64,000 nucleotides of DNA, from the NCBI RefSeq assembly GCF_014171595.1, contig NZ_CP050451.1:2790001-2854000 (forward strand), read 5' to 3'. Below the pieces are notes generated by a model. The model was not told the DNA's origin. It searched no databases and was given only the letters and a program-made list of their open reading frames with translations. Both the position numbers and the translations under genes were made by a program. Shown here one piece after another: positions 18,238 to 32,306 of the stretch. How positions within the stretch are numbered: position 1 is the stretch's first letter; each line of letters begins with the position of its first letter. Origin of the DNA: Massilia sp. Se16.2.3. GTDB taxonomy: Bacteria > Pseudomonadota > Gammaproteobacteria > Burkholderiales > Burkholderiaceae_D.

Positions 18238-19366
18238 CCGAAACGGATTGCGCTCGTTGAGCTCACTCATGTACTCATCGATCCCACCCGCCTCGCGTGC
18301 GAGGAAGTTCTGGATCGCGTCCGCGAACGCCGGGTGCGCGAGCCAGTGGGCCGAGAAGGTGCGCGTCGGCAGGAAGCCGCGTGCCATCTTGTGCTCGCCC
18401 TGGGCGCCGCCTTCGAAGGTCGCGATGCCTTGCTCGATGCAGAATTCCAGCGGCTGGTAATAGGCGCACTCGAAATGCAGGCAGGGCACGTGTTCCAGTT
18501 CGCCCCAGTAGCGTCCGTAGAGCGTGTCTTCCGTGTGGATCACGAGCGAGGAGGCGATCGGCCGGCCGCCGCGCTCGGCGATGACGAGCAGGATATTCTC
18601 CGGCATGCTCGCACCGATGCGGCGGAAGAAATCGAGGTTCAGGTAGGGCGTCGAGTAATGCGCCGCGTACGTGTGGCGGTAGCAGCGGTTGAAGAACACC
18701 CAGTCCGCATCGACCGCGTCGACCCCGCGCACGCGGCGCAGCGTCACGCCCGCCTCGCGCACTTTCCGGCGCTCGGCGCGGATGTTCTTGCGCTTCTTCG
18801 CCTCCAGCGTGGCGAGAAAGTCCTCGAAGTTCGCATAGCCGCGGTTGAGCCAGTGGAACTGCACGCCGCTCCGGAGCAGGAACCCCGCCGCCTCGAGCTG
18901 GCGCGCGTGCTCCTCGGGCGGGAACAGGATGTGCGTGGACGAGACGTCCATGACCTCTTGGGCCGCCTGCAGTACGGCGATCAGCGGCGGCGCGGGCGGC
19001 GTCGTCGCGCGCCAGCAGGCGCGGGCCGGCCACCGGCGTGAACGGCACCGCGGCCAGCAGCTTCGGGTAGTAGTCGAGCCCATGGCGTTGATAGGCATCG
19101 GCCCAGGCCCAGTCGAACACATATTCGCCGTAGGAGTGGTCCTTGACGTAGAGCGGCAGCGCGGCGGCAAGTGCCTCGCCGTCGTAGAGCGCGATGTACT
19201 GCGGCTGCCAGCCAGTATCGGGCGCGGCGCTGCCGGACTCGTGCAGGGCATGCAGGAAGGCATACGACAGGAAGGGGTTCGCTTCGGCTTGCCGGGCCAG
19301 CAGGCCGTCCCATGCGGCCTCGCCTATCTCGGACAGGGAAGAAACGATATGCGTGCGATAATTCAA
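18235..19366 (-). CDS. GNAT-fold protein of the peptidoglycan-recognition type (one frameshift)
   Basis: This cytosolic GNAT/FemAB-like family is often annotated as peptidogalycan biosynthesis/recognition protein. The N-terminal half reads [19 protein letters not shown] ... [18 protein letters not shown]. Near 19000 the frame breaks in a GC-rich stretch and continues as [20 protein letters not shown]. Next come [20 protein letters not shown] and the C-terminal [15 protein letters not shown], the family hallmark. A TTG at 19366 after gagggttgaag is the likely start because no ATG gives a full N-terminus. Corrected length is about 377 residues. The biochemical substrate is not established for the family. 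Confidence 0.8.
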
Positions 19367-19496
19367 AAGCTTCAACCCTCGAAGGAAGTGCGCGAAATAT
19401 GTATGCGGCAGGGGTGCGCAACCCGCGCCTCGTGCGTGGCCGGGCTGCCTGGCGTTCGCCGCGCTTTCCGCGCACTTCGACACGCGAAAGGCCAAG

Positions 19497-21919
<2,423 letters not shown>

Positions 21920-21923
21920 GATG

Positions 21924-21960
21924 CGGCGGGCGCTGGCCATGCCAGCCAGCGCGCCCGCCG
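21924..21960. terminator. GC-rich hairpin between glnB and a convergent gene
   Basis: The stem cggcgggcgctggc pairs with gccagcgcgcccgccg, leaving a two-base bulge, around catgcca. It occupies almost the entire gap between convergent stops at 21919 and 21965. There is no T run. Confidence 0.55.
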
Positions 21961-21964
21961 ATGA

Positions 21965-22936
21965 TTACCAGTCCTCGTCCGTGCGTGCGCCTTCGTCATC
22001 CAGGTCGGCGCGCGGGATCGATTCAAACAGTGCTTGTGCCGCTTCGCGCGCCGCCCGATCCGACGCTGCGTCGAGCGGCTCGACCTCGAGTGCCTCTCCT
22101 CCTGCAACATGGAGCGGACCGCCGACATCGTCGTCATAGTCCGAGCCATCCTCGTGATAAGCTCGCAGAGTGCTTGCAAGCACATCGTTACCCAGCAAGC
22201 GCGCCAGGTAAATCCAGGTCCAGCGCTGTTGCGGATCGTCCTGGTCGTCTTCTACCAGGGCGCGCATTGCGCTGGTGTCACCTGCACTGGCGGCAAGCGT
22301 GTACCACTCGCGGGGATCGTCCGATCGTTCCGCAAGCACCCTGCGCGCCTCAAGGTGGCCCAAGCGTGCGGCGGCGGCCAGATGCTGCTCCTGAAGCAGC
22401 GCGTATTCACGTCGCTTTCGTTCATTGTCGGCCCATTCGGCCTCGACACCGGACAGCATCTTTCCTGCCTGCTGCCGGGCATACCAGTACGCGCTTGCCT
22501 GGATTTCGTGGGGATCATAGAGTCCAGCAAGAATCCAGTGCGCTTCGCCATGGCCGGCGTCGGCAGCGTGTCGTACAGCCTCGAGCAGGCCAGGAGACAC
22601 GGTCTCCAGATCGCCGTCCCGGATCAGATCGAACAGTGTCGACAGCCCCATCGGTGCGATATGTGCCGCCGCCAGCATTGGGGGCAGCACGGTCGTGATG
22701 CGGCCGGTATCGAGCCGGAGCCGTGTGCAGCGCTCGCGCAGGAGCCATTCATGCAGGGCAGGGCGGGCCTGGTCACCCGGCCATTCGGTGAAGATGTGGT
22801 CTCGATGCAGCGCCGCGAATGAGTTGAAGCCGTAAGACGCGGCTAGCAGCTCGTAGACATGCGATCGCCGGACATCGAGCCCAGCGCTGGACTTGAGCTG
22901 CGCCTGAATGAAATATGCAAATGCTTTGACAGTCAT
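21965..22936 (-). CDS. Sel1/TPR-like repeat protein of unknown function
   Basis: This is a soluble protein of 323 residues. The N-terminus MTVKAFAYFIQAQLKSSAGL and HVYELLAASYGFNSFAALHR resemble a small helical module seen in other uncharacterised proteobacterial proteins. The middle has Sel1-like helical repeats (AADAGHGEAHWILAGLYDP; AAARLGHLEARRVLAER; AASAGDTSAMRALVED). The C-terminus is acidic. Such repeats usually mediate protein binding. No signal peptide or membrane helix is visible. Confidence 0.7.
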   Translation of the reverse strand: MTVKAFAYFIQAQLKSSAGLDVRRSHVYELLAASYGFNSFAALHRDHIFTEWPGDQARPALHEWLLRERCTRLRLDTGRITTVLPPMLAAAHIAPMGLSTLFDLIRDGDLETVSPGLLEAVRHAADAGHGEAHWILAGLYDPHEIQASAYWYARQQAGKMLSGVEAEWADNERKRREYALLQEQHLAAAARLGHLEARRVLAERSDDPREWYTLAASAGDTSAMRALVEDDQDDPQQRWTWIYLARLLGNDVLASTLRAYHEDGSDYDDDVGGPLHVAGGEALEVEPLDAASDRAAREAAQALFESIPRADLDDEGARTDEDW

Positions 22937-23213
22937 GAAAACCTCTCCAGTTGTTCGCCATATTCGGAAGAGCGCACACGTTGAAGGTCCGAATGACGGC
23001 GGTCACGGATTGGTTTTGACGACGATGGGGAAAGGCAGCCTGTTTCTACTCGTGTGCAAGTATGGTGGGCACCGGAGGCCATTCTAGCACGAGGCCGGTG
23101 CCTGCCCATCCTTGCTACCCGAACTTCCAAGACCTTCCATGTCCCGGATCGGCACTGACGATCTGTCGGAGCAGGTTCCGGGCTGGCGTGCACCATGCCC
23201 GCCAGGCGCCGAG
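22937..23213. other. 277-base gap with an imperfect inverted repeat
   Basis: No gene is seen. An imperfect dyad, tgggcaccgg at about 23067 and ccggtgcctgccca at about 23094, could form a hairpin downstream of the GGDEF gene, whose stop is at 23214 on the minus strand... the hairpin would lie just after its 3' end. Confidence 0.4.
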
Positions 23214-24404
23214 TCAGATCATGAATCCGGGTGCCGCGTTGTCCAGGCCGACACTGGCGCCGCATACCCGGTTGCGGCCGCCATGTTTCGCCAGGTAGAG
23301 CTGGGTATCGGCGAGCGCCACCAGCCTGGAGAACTCGAAACCATGATCGACCCGCATGGCTGCCAGGCCGATGCTGACCGTCGCGCCGGCAGGGAGCAGG
23401 GATTGCGTCATCCGGTGAAAGCCCTGCCTGGCCTGCTCGGCAAGGTCGGACAGGGACCGGCCGGTGAAGCCGTCGACGACGAAGCAGAACTCCTCGCCGC
23501 CCCATCGGCAAGGGACGGCATGGGCGCCGCCCAGGCCGTGCAGGACCTCGCCCATCGTGGCCAGGACCTTGTCGCCCACCTCGTGCCCGTACTCGTCATT
23601 GATGCGCTTGAAATGGTCGACGTCGAGTAGCAAGACGGCCAGCGAGGTCGTCGACCGTTCCGCTTCCAGCAGGCCGTCGACGTGCAGGCGCAGCCCACGC
23701 CGGTTCAGAAGCCCCGTCAGCGCGTCGTTCCCGGCAGCGGCCCGCAATTCGCCCACCAGGCGGAGCATGACGAGCAGGAACAGGATCCAGTTGCCGATCA
23801 AAATGTTCGACATCGTCGCAACCCAGGTAACGATATTCACGATCGGGAGCTCGGGTGCCGCATAGGTGATCGCCACGGGGCTCGTCAGGACAAACAACGC
23901 CTGTGCCAGTGCGGAGCCCGCCTGTGCAAGCGTCACCACGGACGCAACCGCGTAGGCATAGCGCGACCGCGCTTCGCGATGGCGCCAGAGCAGCCATGAG
24001 GTGAACGCGTTGGTAGCAGCCTGGAAGGAGGAGAGAGAGGCGATACGGGGCACGCTGTCGGGCAGCAGCAGCGTGAACACCAGCGTGAGCATGACCACGA
24101 GCGCCGCCAGCGCGGGCAGCAGCCACTTGGGACAGGGCCGTCCGACGAACTGCGCCGTTCCGACCAGGAAGAAGGCCTGGCCCAGGCCCAGTGGAATGTT
24201 AAACAGGAGCGAAGCCCATTGCCAGTTTTCGATCAGCCGTGGGCCGTCGAGGATGACCGCGAATCCGACGGCAAGTGTCCCGAAGGCCCACAGGCGCACG
24301 CCGGCGATATGGCGTGCGGAGGCATGCAGCGTGAAGAACATGGCACTTGCAGTGAGCGAGGCTGCGCCAAGTACCATCATCAGGGTCGGTTCGTCGATCG
24401 TCAT
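23214..24404 (-). CDS. membrane diguanylate cyclase (GGDEF)
   Basis: This 396-residue inner-membrane protein is predicted to make cyclic di-GMP from GTP. About seven membrane helices (residues 1-225) form an unnamed sensor. The GGDEF domain follows: NDALTGLLNRRGL, the metal-binding DVDHFKRINDEYGHEVGD and the active-site CRWGGEEFCFV. Both the metal aspartate and the GGEEF signature are kept, so activity is likely. An RxxD inhibitory site is not obvious. Confidence 0.9.
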   Translation of the reverse strand: MTIDEPTLMMVLGAASLTASAMFFTLHASARHIAGVRLWAFGTLAVGFAVILDGPRLIENWQWASLLFNIPLGLGQAFFLVGTAQFVGRPCPKWLLPALAALVVMLTLVFTLLLPDSVPRIASLSSFQAATNAFTSWLLWRHREARSRYAYAVASVVTLAQAGSALAQALFVLTSPVAITYAAPELPIVNIVTWVATMSNILIGNWILFLLVMLRLVGELRAAAGNDALTGLLNRRGLRLHVDGLLEAERSTTSLAVLLLDVDHFKRINDEYGHEVGDKVLATMGEVLHGLGGAHAVPCRWGGEEFCFVVDGFTGRSLSDLAEQARQGFHRMTQSLLPAGATVSIGLAAMRVDHGFEFSRLVALADTQLYLAKHGGRNRVCGASVGLDNAAPGFMI

Positions 24405-24640
24405 TCGGATGCTTTCAAGGCAGCGGGCGTGCTTGTCGAAGTAGAAGCGTCAGCCTGGAAAAGTGATGGACTTTACGTGACGGTTCGTTGACGAATGGTA
24501 CGTGACAGCGTCATGCAAAACACATGCGTGGGGGAGAACACCAGGCGAGAAAGGCACTTTTCCAATTAAATGTTGCTGTGTGGCAACACATTGGGTGAAA
24601 GCTCGTGCAGCGGGTGCGCGGGCGCGGTGTGCCAGGCTTC

Positions 24641-25249
24641 CTAGCGCCCCACCTGTACATCGAACTTCCAGGTAATCAAGCGCAGTGCGCTGATGAAGAG
24701 CGCGCTGGTCCACAGGGCGAAATCATGCGACACGCCCGTGTACAGCCCCATCAGCAGGAACATCCAGTTGCCGAGGAAGGCGCAGATGGCATAGGGTTTG
24801 CCGTCGCGGAAAACCATCGGTACCTCGTTGCAGACGATGTCGCGCAGGACGCCACCGAAAATGCCGGTGATCACGCCCATCATCGAAGCGATGAAGAGGG
24901 GCATGCCGGCGTCCAGCGCCGCCGAGACGCCGGCCACCGAGAACAGGCCCAGGCCGACGGCGTCGGCAATGACGATCAGGCGTTCGGATACGATGTGGCG
25001 CAGTGTGCGGATCAGCGGCGAGGCGATCAGGGCCAGGACAAAAATGGCGATTGCGTATTCCTGGTGCGTGACCCAGAACAGGGGGCGGCGGTCGAGCAGG
25101 ATGTCGCGCAGGGTGCCGCCGCCGAACGCGGCGATGAAGGCAACGGTGAACACGCCCACCAGGTCCATGCGTTTGCGGCGCGCTTCGATGAAGCCGGAAA
25201 AGGCGCCGACAAGGATCGCCACGATCTCGATGAACTTGATGAGGGTCAT
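24641..25249 (-). CDS. trimeric intracellular cation (TRIC) channel family protein
   Basis: This 202-residue inner-membrane protein of the UPF0126/TRIC family has seven membrane helices made of two repeats. Each repeat carries the glycine-rich GGGTLRDILLDR and GGVLRDIVCNEVPMVF motif. The family includes prokaryotic TRIC channels that conduct monovalent cations. The cargo here is not known. It stands alone between a GGDEF gene and a phytochrome gene. Confidence 0.9.
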   Translation of the reverse strand: MTLIKFIEIVAILVGAFSGFIEARRKRMDLVGVFTVAFIAAFGGGTLRDILLDRRPLFWVTHQEYAIAIFVLALIASPLIRTLRHIVSERLIVIADAVGLGLFSVAGVSAALDAGMPLFIASMMGVITGIFGGVLRDIVCNEVPMVFRDGKPYAICAFLGNWMFLLMGLYTGVSHDFALWTSALFISALRLITWKFDVQVGR

Positions 25250-25289
25250 GCGGGCTTGGAGGCTGTTGGCATGTTGCTAGCCTAACATG

Positions 25290-27555
25290 TCATGCAGCCC
25301 GGATGGTAGGACGAAGTTTGCCGCCGGCGGGTGCACTGGCGTGCCGGCTCAGGTCGGGACCGGCGCGTTCGGTTTCCGCCAGCGGCAGGCGCACCGAAAA
25401 CACCACTTGCCCATCCTCGTGGCGGTAGGCGATTTCGCCCTCGTGTTCGCGCACGATGGTGGCGACGATATACAGGCCCAGGCCCATGCCGCTGCGGTTA
25501 CGCGGATTGTGCAGTGAGCTGCGCTTGAAGGGATTGAAGAGGGTGGCCGCCTGTTCGTCGCCGATCGGCTCGCCGGCGTTGCTCACTTCCAGCATCGCCC
25601 AGCCGGCGTGGGCGGCCAGCGCCACCCGGATCGGACTGCCCACCTGGCCATGGTGGCGTGCATTGCTCAACAGGTTCGACAGCACCTGCGATATGCGCCC
25701 GCTATCGGCACGCACCGGCGTCGGGCCGGGCCTGGCGTACTCGTAGCGAATGGCCGGGTAGGCCAGGCGCATCTCCTCGACCAGGTCTTCGGCCAGCGCA
25801 GCCAGGTCGAGCGGCTCGAGGATCATGCCCAGCCCCAGGCCGCCGTCGATGCGGCTCATGTCGAGCACCTGGCCGATCAGGCGCTGCATGCGGTTGCTGG
25901 AGGACTGGATGCGCTTGCCGAGCGTGGGCTGGGCCTTGCTACGTTCGAGCAGGGTGCCGGCCATGTTGATCGAATTGAGCGGGTCGCGCAGGTCGTGCCC
26001 CAGCATGGCCAGCAGCTGGGCGCGGGTCGAGTCGAGCTGGGCGCGCCGCGCATTCGAGGCGCGCAGCAGTTCCGACAGCATCAGGCGGGCATTGTCGAGC
26101 ACCGCCGCTTCCCGGGGTGGGCGCGCCCGGCCACGGTCTCGTGCCAGGCGTCAAACGACCCGCGCGGCGTCAGGCGCGCGCCCAGCGGCCCGAATTCGAC
26201 GCTCTTTTCCGGACGGCCGGCCCGGGACACGTGTTCGATCTGCTCGGTGCGCAGCAGCAGGCACCAGCCGCCGCCGGGCGGATCGAAGGGCAGGGCCAGC
26301 ATGCCGACCCATTTGCCCAGCAGCGGCTGCGGGGCCTCGGGCCACTCGTCCGGTGATCGCGCGCCAGCAGGTCGAGTGCGTCGGCCGGCAGCGAGCAGGC
26401 GATCGCCTCGGCGATGGCGCGCTCGATGGGGCCGTGATGGACGATTTTGCCGTTGTGCAGGCACACCATCGCCTGCGCGCCGGTGGCGCCCAGCAGGGGC
26501 CTCGGCATGGCGCGCCAGCGCGTCGGGGGTTCCTCGTCGACCAGCAGCGATTCGACGAGATCGGTGCGCACGCGCGCGGTGCGTTCGACCAGCTCGGCGT
26601 CCAGGCGCGCTTCGATGCTCTGGATGGTCGAGGCCATCACCTGCGCCAGCACGTCGGCCGCCATGCGGATCGCGTAGGGCACGATTTTCGGTGCCATGTG
26701 ATGACAGGCGATCAGGCCCCAGAGGCGTCCATTGATGACGATCGACACGCTCATCGAAGCATGCACGCCCATGTTGCGCAGGTATTCGACGTGCACCGGC
26801 GAGACGCTGCGCAGTACGGCGAAGCGCATGTCGAGCGGCGCCGCGCCCGGCGCGCCCAGCAGCGGCACCGGCGCGTAGCCGATGTCGGCGATCATGCGCA
26901 GGGGTGTTCAGTACATACAGGCGGCGCGCCTGGGCCGGAATGTCGCCGGCCGGGTAGCGCTGGCCAAGGAAAGGCTGCAGGTCGTCGCGGCGTGCTTCGG
27001 CCACCACGTCGCCGCTGTCGTCGGGACGGAAGCGGTAGGCCATCACGCGGTCGAAGCCGGTGAACTCGCGCACCTGGCGCACGGCCGTCTCGAGCAGGCC
27101 TTCGATGCTGCGCTGGCGCCGCACCCGCTCGATCGAGCTGTGGGCCTTGACGGCGAACAGGGCCACTTCATCGGCGCGGACCGCGCGCGTTTCGAATTCG
27201 GCGACGATGCGCCCGGCCGTGCCATGCACGATGGCGTCGTAGTCGCGCCCGGCTATGGTGACGGCGGCCATCGCCGGCGGGCATTCGCCCTCGCTCAGCG
27301 ACGCGGTGCAGTCGGCAATCAGGTCGAGGGCGACTGCGGGCAGGGGAAGACCGGTGCAGGGCCTGCGAGTTGCAGCAGCGCGCCCAGCGCGCCCGGCACA
27401 TTGCCGCTCCAGCCTTCGAGCTTGCCGGCCGCATCCATGAAGAGCAGGAAGCCGTGCGGCTGGATCGAGCCCGGAATGTGGATGGGCTCGTCGGCGCAAT
27501 TTGCCAGGTCGACCTGGCGGGGGACGGGCATCGGCTCGGCCTGGACTGTCTTCAA
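25290..27555 (-). CDS. bphP: bacteriophytochrome sensor histidine kinase (four frameshifts)
   Basis: This red/far-red photoreceptor kinase uses biliverdin. The N-terminus MKTVQAEPMPVPRQVDLANC has the chromophore cysteine (Cys20), followed by IHIPGSIQPHGFLL (PAS). The GAF domain has GFDRVMAYRFRPDDSGDVVAE and YPAGDIPAQARRLY, where the usual PxSDIP is PAGDIP. The PHY domain follows (LRSVSPVHVEYLRNMGVHAS; LWGLIACHHMAPK). The kinase ends it, with H-box GHDLRDPLNSI, an N-box, and GMGLGLYIV. Frame breaks lie near 27345, 26905, 26355 and 26118, mostly in short C or G runs. Corrected length is about 750 residues. No haem oxygenase or partner response regulator is adjacent. Confidence 0.85.
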
Positions 27556-27700
27556 TTCGCTTCCCTTATATTGGGCGAGCCACGGATGAACAGGTACGGG
27601 CCGGCAGGAGCCAATAGTATAACGGGGGATCGGTGGGCGCCGGACGACTGGTCGGGAGCAAGCGCGCCGCGGCGCCAGGAAGGCCGGCGCGGACAGGGGT

Positions 27701-28363
27701 TTACAGGTCGAGGGCGGGGCGCAGCAGCACGATCAGCGCGCCCTGGCCGCCGTCGGCGCGGCCGGCCACGCAGAAGGCGACGACATCAATCATCTGCACC
27801 AGCCAGCTGTGCACGACCGAGCGCAGCACCGGCTCGCCGTTCGGCGAACCGTAGCCGACGCCATGGATGACGCGCACGCAGCGCACGCCGCGCCGCACCG
27901 AGCGGTGCACGAAGTCACCCAGCTGGCCGCGCGCGACGTCGCGCGTCATGCCGTGCAGGTCGAGTTCGTCCTGCACGGGCCAGCGGCGTTTGCGCAGCTT
28001 TTTCACCACATCGGGCCCGACGCCTTCGCGCGCGTACGACAGGGTAGGATCGTCGTCGAGCAGGCCGTCGACGTCGAACAGGTCCGACAGCGACTGCTGC
28101 ATGACCAGGGCATCGTCCTCGGCCTGGGTGCGCTGGACACGGGGCTGTTTCCCCTCGCGCAGCAGCGCTTCCTGGACCGGACGGTAGACGTAGCGGTTCG
28201 ATTCCGGCATTTTCTTCACGCCGGACATCGCGCCCTGGAACTCGACGGCGCGTTCGCGCGCGATGCGTTCCTGTTTTTCCCGCTCGGCCTGTTCGATGGC
28301 GCGCAGCCGCTCTTCCTCGCGGAGGCGGTCGCGCAGGGCCTTCAGGTCAGCAAACTCTTTCAT
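27701..28363 (-). CDS. Smr domain protein
   Basis: This 220-residue cytosolic protein has an N-terminal charged helix (FADLKALRDRLREEERLRAI) and a C-terminal Smr (MutS2-related) domain. The Smr marks are ELDLHGMTRDVA, CVRVIHGVGYGS and LRSVVHSWL. Smr domains are nucleases or nucleic-acid-binding modules; stand-alone members act in ribosome rescue or DNA handling. It ends 27 kb marker of the trxB side: its start lies 12 bases after the trxB stop, so the two are co-directional. Confidence 0.88.
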   Translation of the reverse strand: MKEFADLKALRDRLREEERLRAIEQAEREKQERIARERAVEFQGAMSGVKKMPESNRYVYRPVQEALLREGKQPRVQRTQAEDDALVMQQSLSDLFDVDGLLDDDPTLSYAREGVGPDVVKKLRKRRWPVQDELDLHGMTRDVARGQLGDFVHRSVRRGVRCVRVIHGVGYGSPNGEPVLRSVVHSWLVQMIDVVAFCVAGRADGGQGALIVLLRPALDL

Positions 28364-28375
28364 GCCCCTCCAGCA

Positions 28376-29512
<1,137 letters not shown>

Positions 29513-29526
29513 TCAGCACTAGCAGC

Positions 29527-32121
29527 ATGAGCAAGAAGAGTCCCACCCCTGTCGTGAATGGTCCCCGCAACGCGTCGGCGCGCACGCCGATGCCAAGCCG
29601 TCTCGCGCGCCTCCTGCTGGAAGCGCGCTGGATCGCCATGGCGGTCGCATTCCTGTATTTCGTCATGATTTTGCTCAGCTACAACAAGTCGGATCCGGGC
29701 TGGTCGCATGCCAACACGGTCGCGTCGATCTCCAACCTGGGCGGCAAGGCCGGTGCCTGGATTGCCGACCTGTTACTGTTCATATTCGGTTTCTCCGCCT
29801 GGTGGTGGGGCGTGCTGTTCCTGCGCGCCGTCTGGCGCGGCTACCGCCGCCTGACCGACAAGCTGGCCACGCCCAGGGAACCGGAGCACCAGGACGAGTT
29901 CATCGTCCGCTGGATCGGCTTTGCCATCATGTTTACCGGCAGCCTGGGCCTGGAATACCTGCGCCTCTGGCAGTGGAAGGTGGAATTGCCGCGCGCGCCC
30001 GGCGGCGTGCTGGGCCAGATCCTCGGCCAGGCCTCCCAGGTCGCCTTCGGCTTCACCGGCGCGACCCTGCTCCTGCTGCTGCTCTTCGGCCTGGGCTTTT
30101 CGCTCTTCTTCCAGGTGTCCTGGCTGGCCGTGGCCGAACGCATCGGCGAGGCGGTGGAAAGCACCATCGACTGGTTCCGCCTGCGCTATGAAGACCGCGA
30201 AGACCGCCGCCAGGGCGAAGCCGCTGCCGTGGCGCGCGACGAAGCGCTGGTGAGCGAACGTGCGCGCAACGACAAGGCGCCTGGTCAGGTGCCCGGCCGT
30301 GCCGAGCCTGAACTGATCGAATTCGACGAGGTGGCACCAAACCGTCCGGCGCCGCGCAGTGCGCCGCCGCGTGCCGAGCCGGTTCGTCCCGTCGAGCCCC
30401 AGCGTGTCGATACTGGCCGTGCCGATACTGGCCGTGCCGATACTGGCCGTGCCGAGCCGGTGCTCGACGTGCCCGTTGCAACGCCAGCGTTCGCCACCGC
30501 GGCGCAAACCGCAGCTGCCGAGCACCTGCCGTCGCCGATCAAGATCGAAGCGCAGATGCTGTCGGTGCCGAAAGGCGAGCGCGCCGTCAAGGAGCAGCAG
30601 ACGCCGCTCTTCCGCGACTTGCCGGGCGACTCGCCGCTGCCGCCGCTGTCCTTGCTGGACGAAGCGCCGCCGGTGCAGGAAACCGTGGCCGTCGATACCC
30701 TGGAATTCACCAGCCGCCTGATCGAGAAGAAGCTGCACGACTTCGGCGTGGAAGCCAAGGTTGTCGCGGCTTACCCGGGCCCGGTTGTCACCCGCTACGA
30801 GATCGAGCCGGCGACCGGCGTGAAGGGCAGCCAGATCGTCAACCTGGCGCGCGACCTGGCGCGTTCGCTGTCGCTCACTTCCATCCGCGTGGTCGAAACC
30901 ATCCCGGGCAAGAACTACATGGCCCTGGAACTGCCGAATCCGAAGCGCCAGATCGTGCGCCTGACGGAAATCGTCGGCTCCAAGGTCTACAACGACAGCG
31001 CCTCGAACCTGACGGTGGCGCTGGGCAAGGACATCGCCGGTAAACCCGTGGTGGCCGACCTGGCCAAGATGCCGCACCTGCTGGTGGCCGGTACCACCGG
31101 TTCCGGTAAGTCTGTGGGCATCAACGCCACCATCCTGTCGCTGCTCTACAAATCCGACCCGGCCGACGTGCGCCTGATCCTGATCGACCCGAAGATGCTC
31201 GAAATGTCGGTCTATGAAGGCATTCCGCACCTGCTGGCGCCGGTCGTGACCGACATGCGCCAGGCCGGCCATGCGCTGAACTGGGCGGTGAACGAGATGG
31301 AGCGCCGCTACAAGCTGATGAGTAAACTCGGCGTGCGTAACCTCGCCGGCTACAACACGAAGATCGCGGACGCGGCCAAGCGCGAGGAGCACATCCCGAA
31401 TCCGTTCTCGATCATGCCGGACAATCCCGAGCCTTTGGCCAAGTTGCCGACCATCGTCATCATCATCGACGAACTGGCCGACCTGATGATGGTCGTGGGT
31501 AAAAAAGTGGAAGAGCTGATCGCCCGTATCGCGCAAAAGGCGCGCGCCGCCGGCATCCACCTGATCCTCGCGACCCAGCGCCCATCGGTGGACGTCATCA
31601 CCGGCTTGATCAAGGCGAACATCCCGACCCGCATCGCCTTCCAGGTGAGCTCGAAAATCGACTCGCGCACGATTCTCGACCAGATGGGCGCGGAAGCCCT
31701 GCTCGGCATGGGCGACATGCTCTACATGCCGCCCGGTACCGGCCTGCCCGTGCGCGTGCACGGCGCCTTTGTCTCGGACGACGAAGTGCATCGAGTTGTA
31801 AAACATCTCCAATCGCTGGGCGAGCCGAATTACATTGAAGGCATCCTGGAAGGCGGGACGCTGGAAGAGGGCGGTGCCGGCGGTGGGGGCGATGCCATGG
31901 CCGGCGAAGGCGGCGGCGAGTCCGACGCCATGTACGACCAGGCCGTGGCGGTGGTGCTGAAGAACCGCCGCGCCTCGATCTCGCTCGTGCAGCGCCACCT
32001 GCGCATCGGCTACAACCGCGCCGCGCGCCTGCTCGAGCAGATGGAGCAAAGCGGCGTGGTCTCGCCGATGCAAAGCAACGGCAACCGCGACATCCTCGTG
32101 CCGGCAACGCAGGCGGAGTAA
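29527..32121 (+). CDS. ftsK: DNA translocase FtsK
   Basis: FtsK anchors at the division septum and pumps DNA toward dif so XerCD can resolve chromosome dimers. The 864-residue protein has four N-terminal membrane helices (residues 35-200), a Pro/Ala-rich linker (residues 240-390), the alpha/beta motor with Walker A GTTGSGKS (522-529) and Walker [12 protein letters not shown] (about 643-653), and a C-terminal gamma winged helix ([30 protein letters not shown]) that reads KOPS. The linker contains a 15-base tandem repeat. The frame is intact throughout. Confidence 0.97.
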   Translation: MSKKSPTPVVNGPRNASARTPMPSRLARLLLEARWIAMAVAFLYFVMILLSYNKSDPGWSHANTVASISNLGGKAGAWIADLLLFIFGFSAWWWGVLFLRAVWRGYRRLTDKLATPREPEHQDEFIVRWIGFAIMFTGSLGLEYLRLWQWKVELPRAPGGVLGQILGQASQVAFGFTGATLLLLLLFGLGFSLFFQVSWLAVAERIGEAVESTIDWFRLRYEDREDRRQGEAAAVARDEALVSERARNDKAPGQVPGRAEPELIEFDEVAPNRPAPRSAPPRAEPVRPVEPQRVDTGRADTGRADTGRAEPVLDVPVATPAFATAAQTAAAEHLPSPIKIEAQMLSVPKGERAVKEQQTPLFRDLPGDSPLPPLSLLDEAPPVQETVAVDTLEFTSRLIEKKLHDFGVEAKVVAAYPGPVVTRYEIEPATGVKGSQIVNLARDLARSLSLTSIRVVETIPGKNYMALELPNPKRQIVRLTEIVGSKVYNDSASNLTVALGKDIAGKPVVADLAKMPHLLVAGTTGSGKSVGINATILSLLYKSDPADVRLILIDPKMLEMSVYEGIPHLLAPVVTDMRQAGHALNWAVNEMERRYKLMSKLGVRNLAGYNTKIADAAKREEHIPNPFSIMPDNPEPLAKLPTIVIIIDELADLMMVVGKKVEELIARIAQKARAAGIHLILATQRPSVDVITGLIKANIPTRIAFQVSSKIDSRTILDQMGAEALLGMGDMLYMPPGTGLPVRVHGAFVSDDEVHRVVKHLQSLGEPNYIEGILEGGTLEEGGAGGGGDAMAGEGGGESDAMYDQAVAVVLKNRRASISLVQRHLRIGYNRAARLLEQMEQSGVVSPMQSNGNRDILVPATQAE
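30403..30457 (+). repeat. 15-base tandem repeat in the ftsK linker
   Basis: The unit cgtgccgatactggc repeats about 3.7 times, coding R-(A/V)-D-T-G each time from residue 293. The first unit has one difference (cgtgtcgat). Being a multiple of three, copy-number change would alter linker length without breaking the frame. Confidence 0.9.
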
Positions 32122-32152
32122 AGCCGTTGCGGCCGGCCGTGGTGCCAGGAAC

Positions 32153-32181
32153 CGTAGGGTGGGCACCCCGTGCCCACGCGG
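32153..32181 (+). repeat. GTAGGGTGGGC palindromic repeat
   Basis: It reads cgtagggtgggcaccccgtg then cccacgcgg in the 185-base gap between ftsK and lolA. The arms TGGGCAC/GTGCCCA frame a two-base centre. No partner copy is nearby. Confidence 0.85.
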
Positions 32182-32306
32182 TCGTACTGCTGCACACCGC
32201 AAAGCGACCGCCGGCTGCCAGCATCCGCACTGCGTTAAATGCCCAGCCGACACCGCGTCGTTTCCCGTCTATCCTGCACCCACGATTACTGAACCAAAGG
32301 ACCCCG

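Noticed and set aside
29773..32253. 826-codon open frame on the minus strand
   Set aside because: It lies antisense to ftsK, is rich in His, Gln and Arg with no fold, and is a GC-bias artefact.
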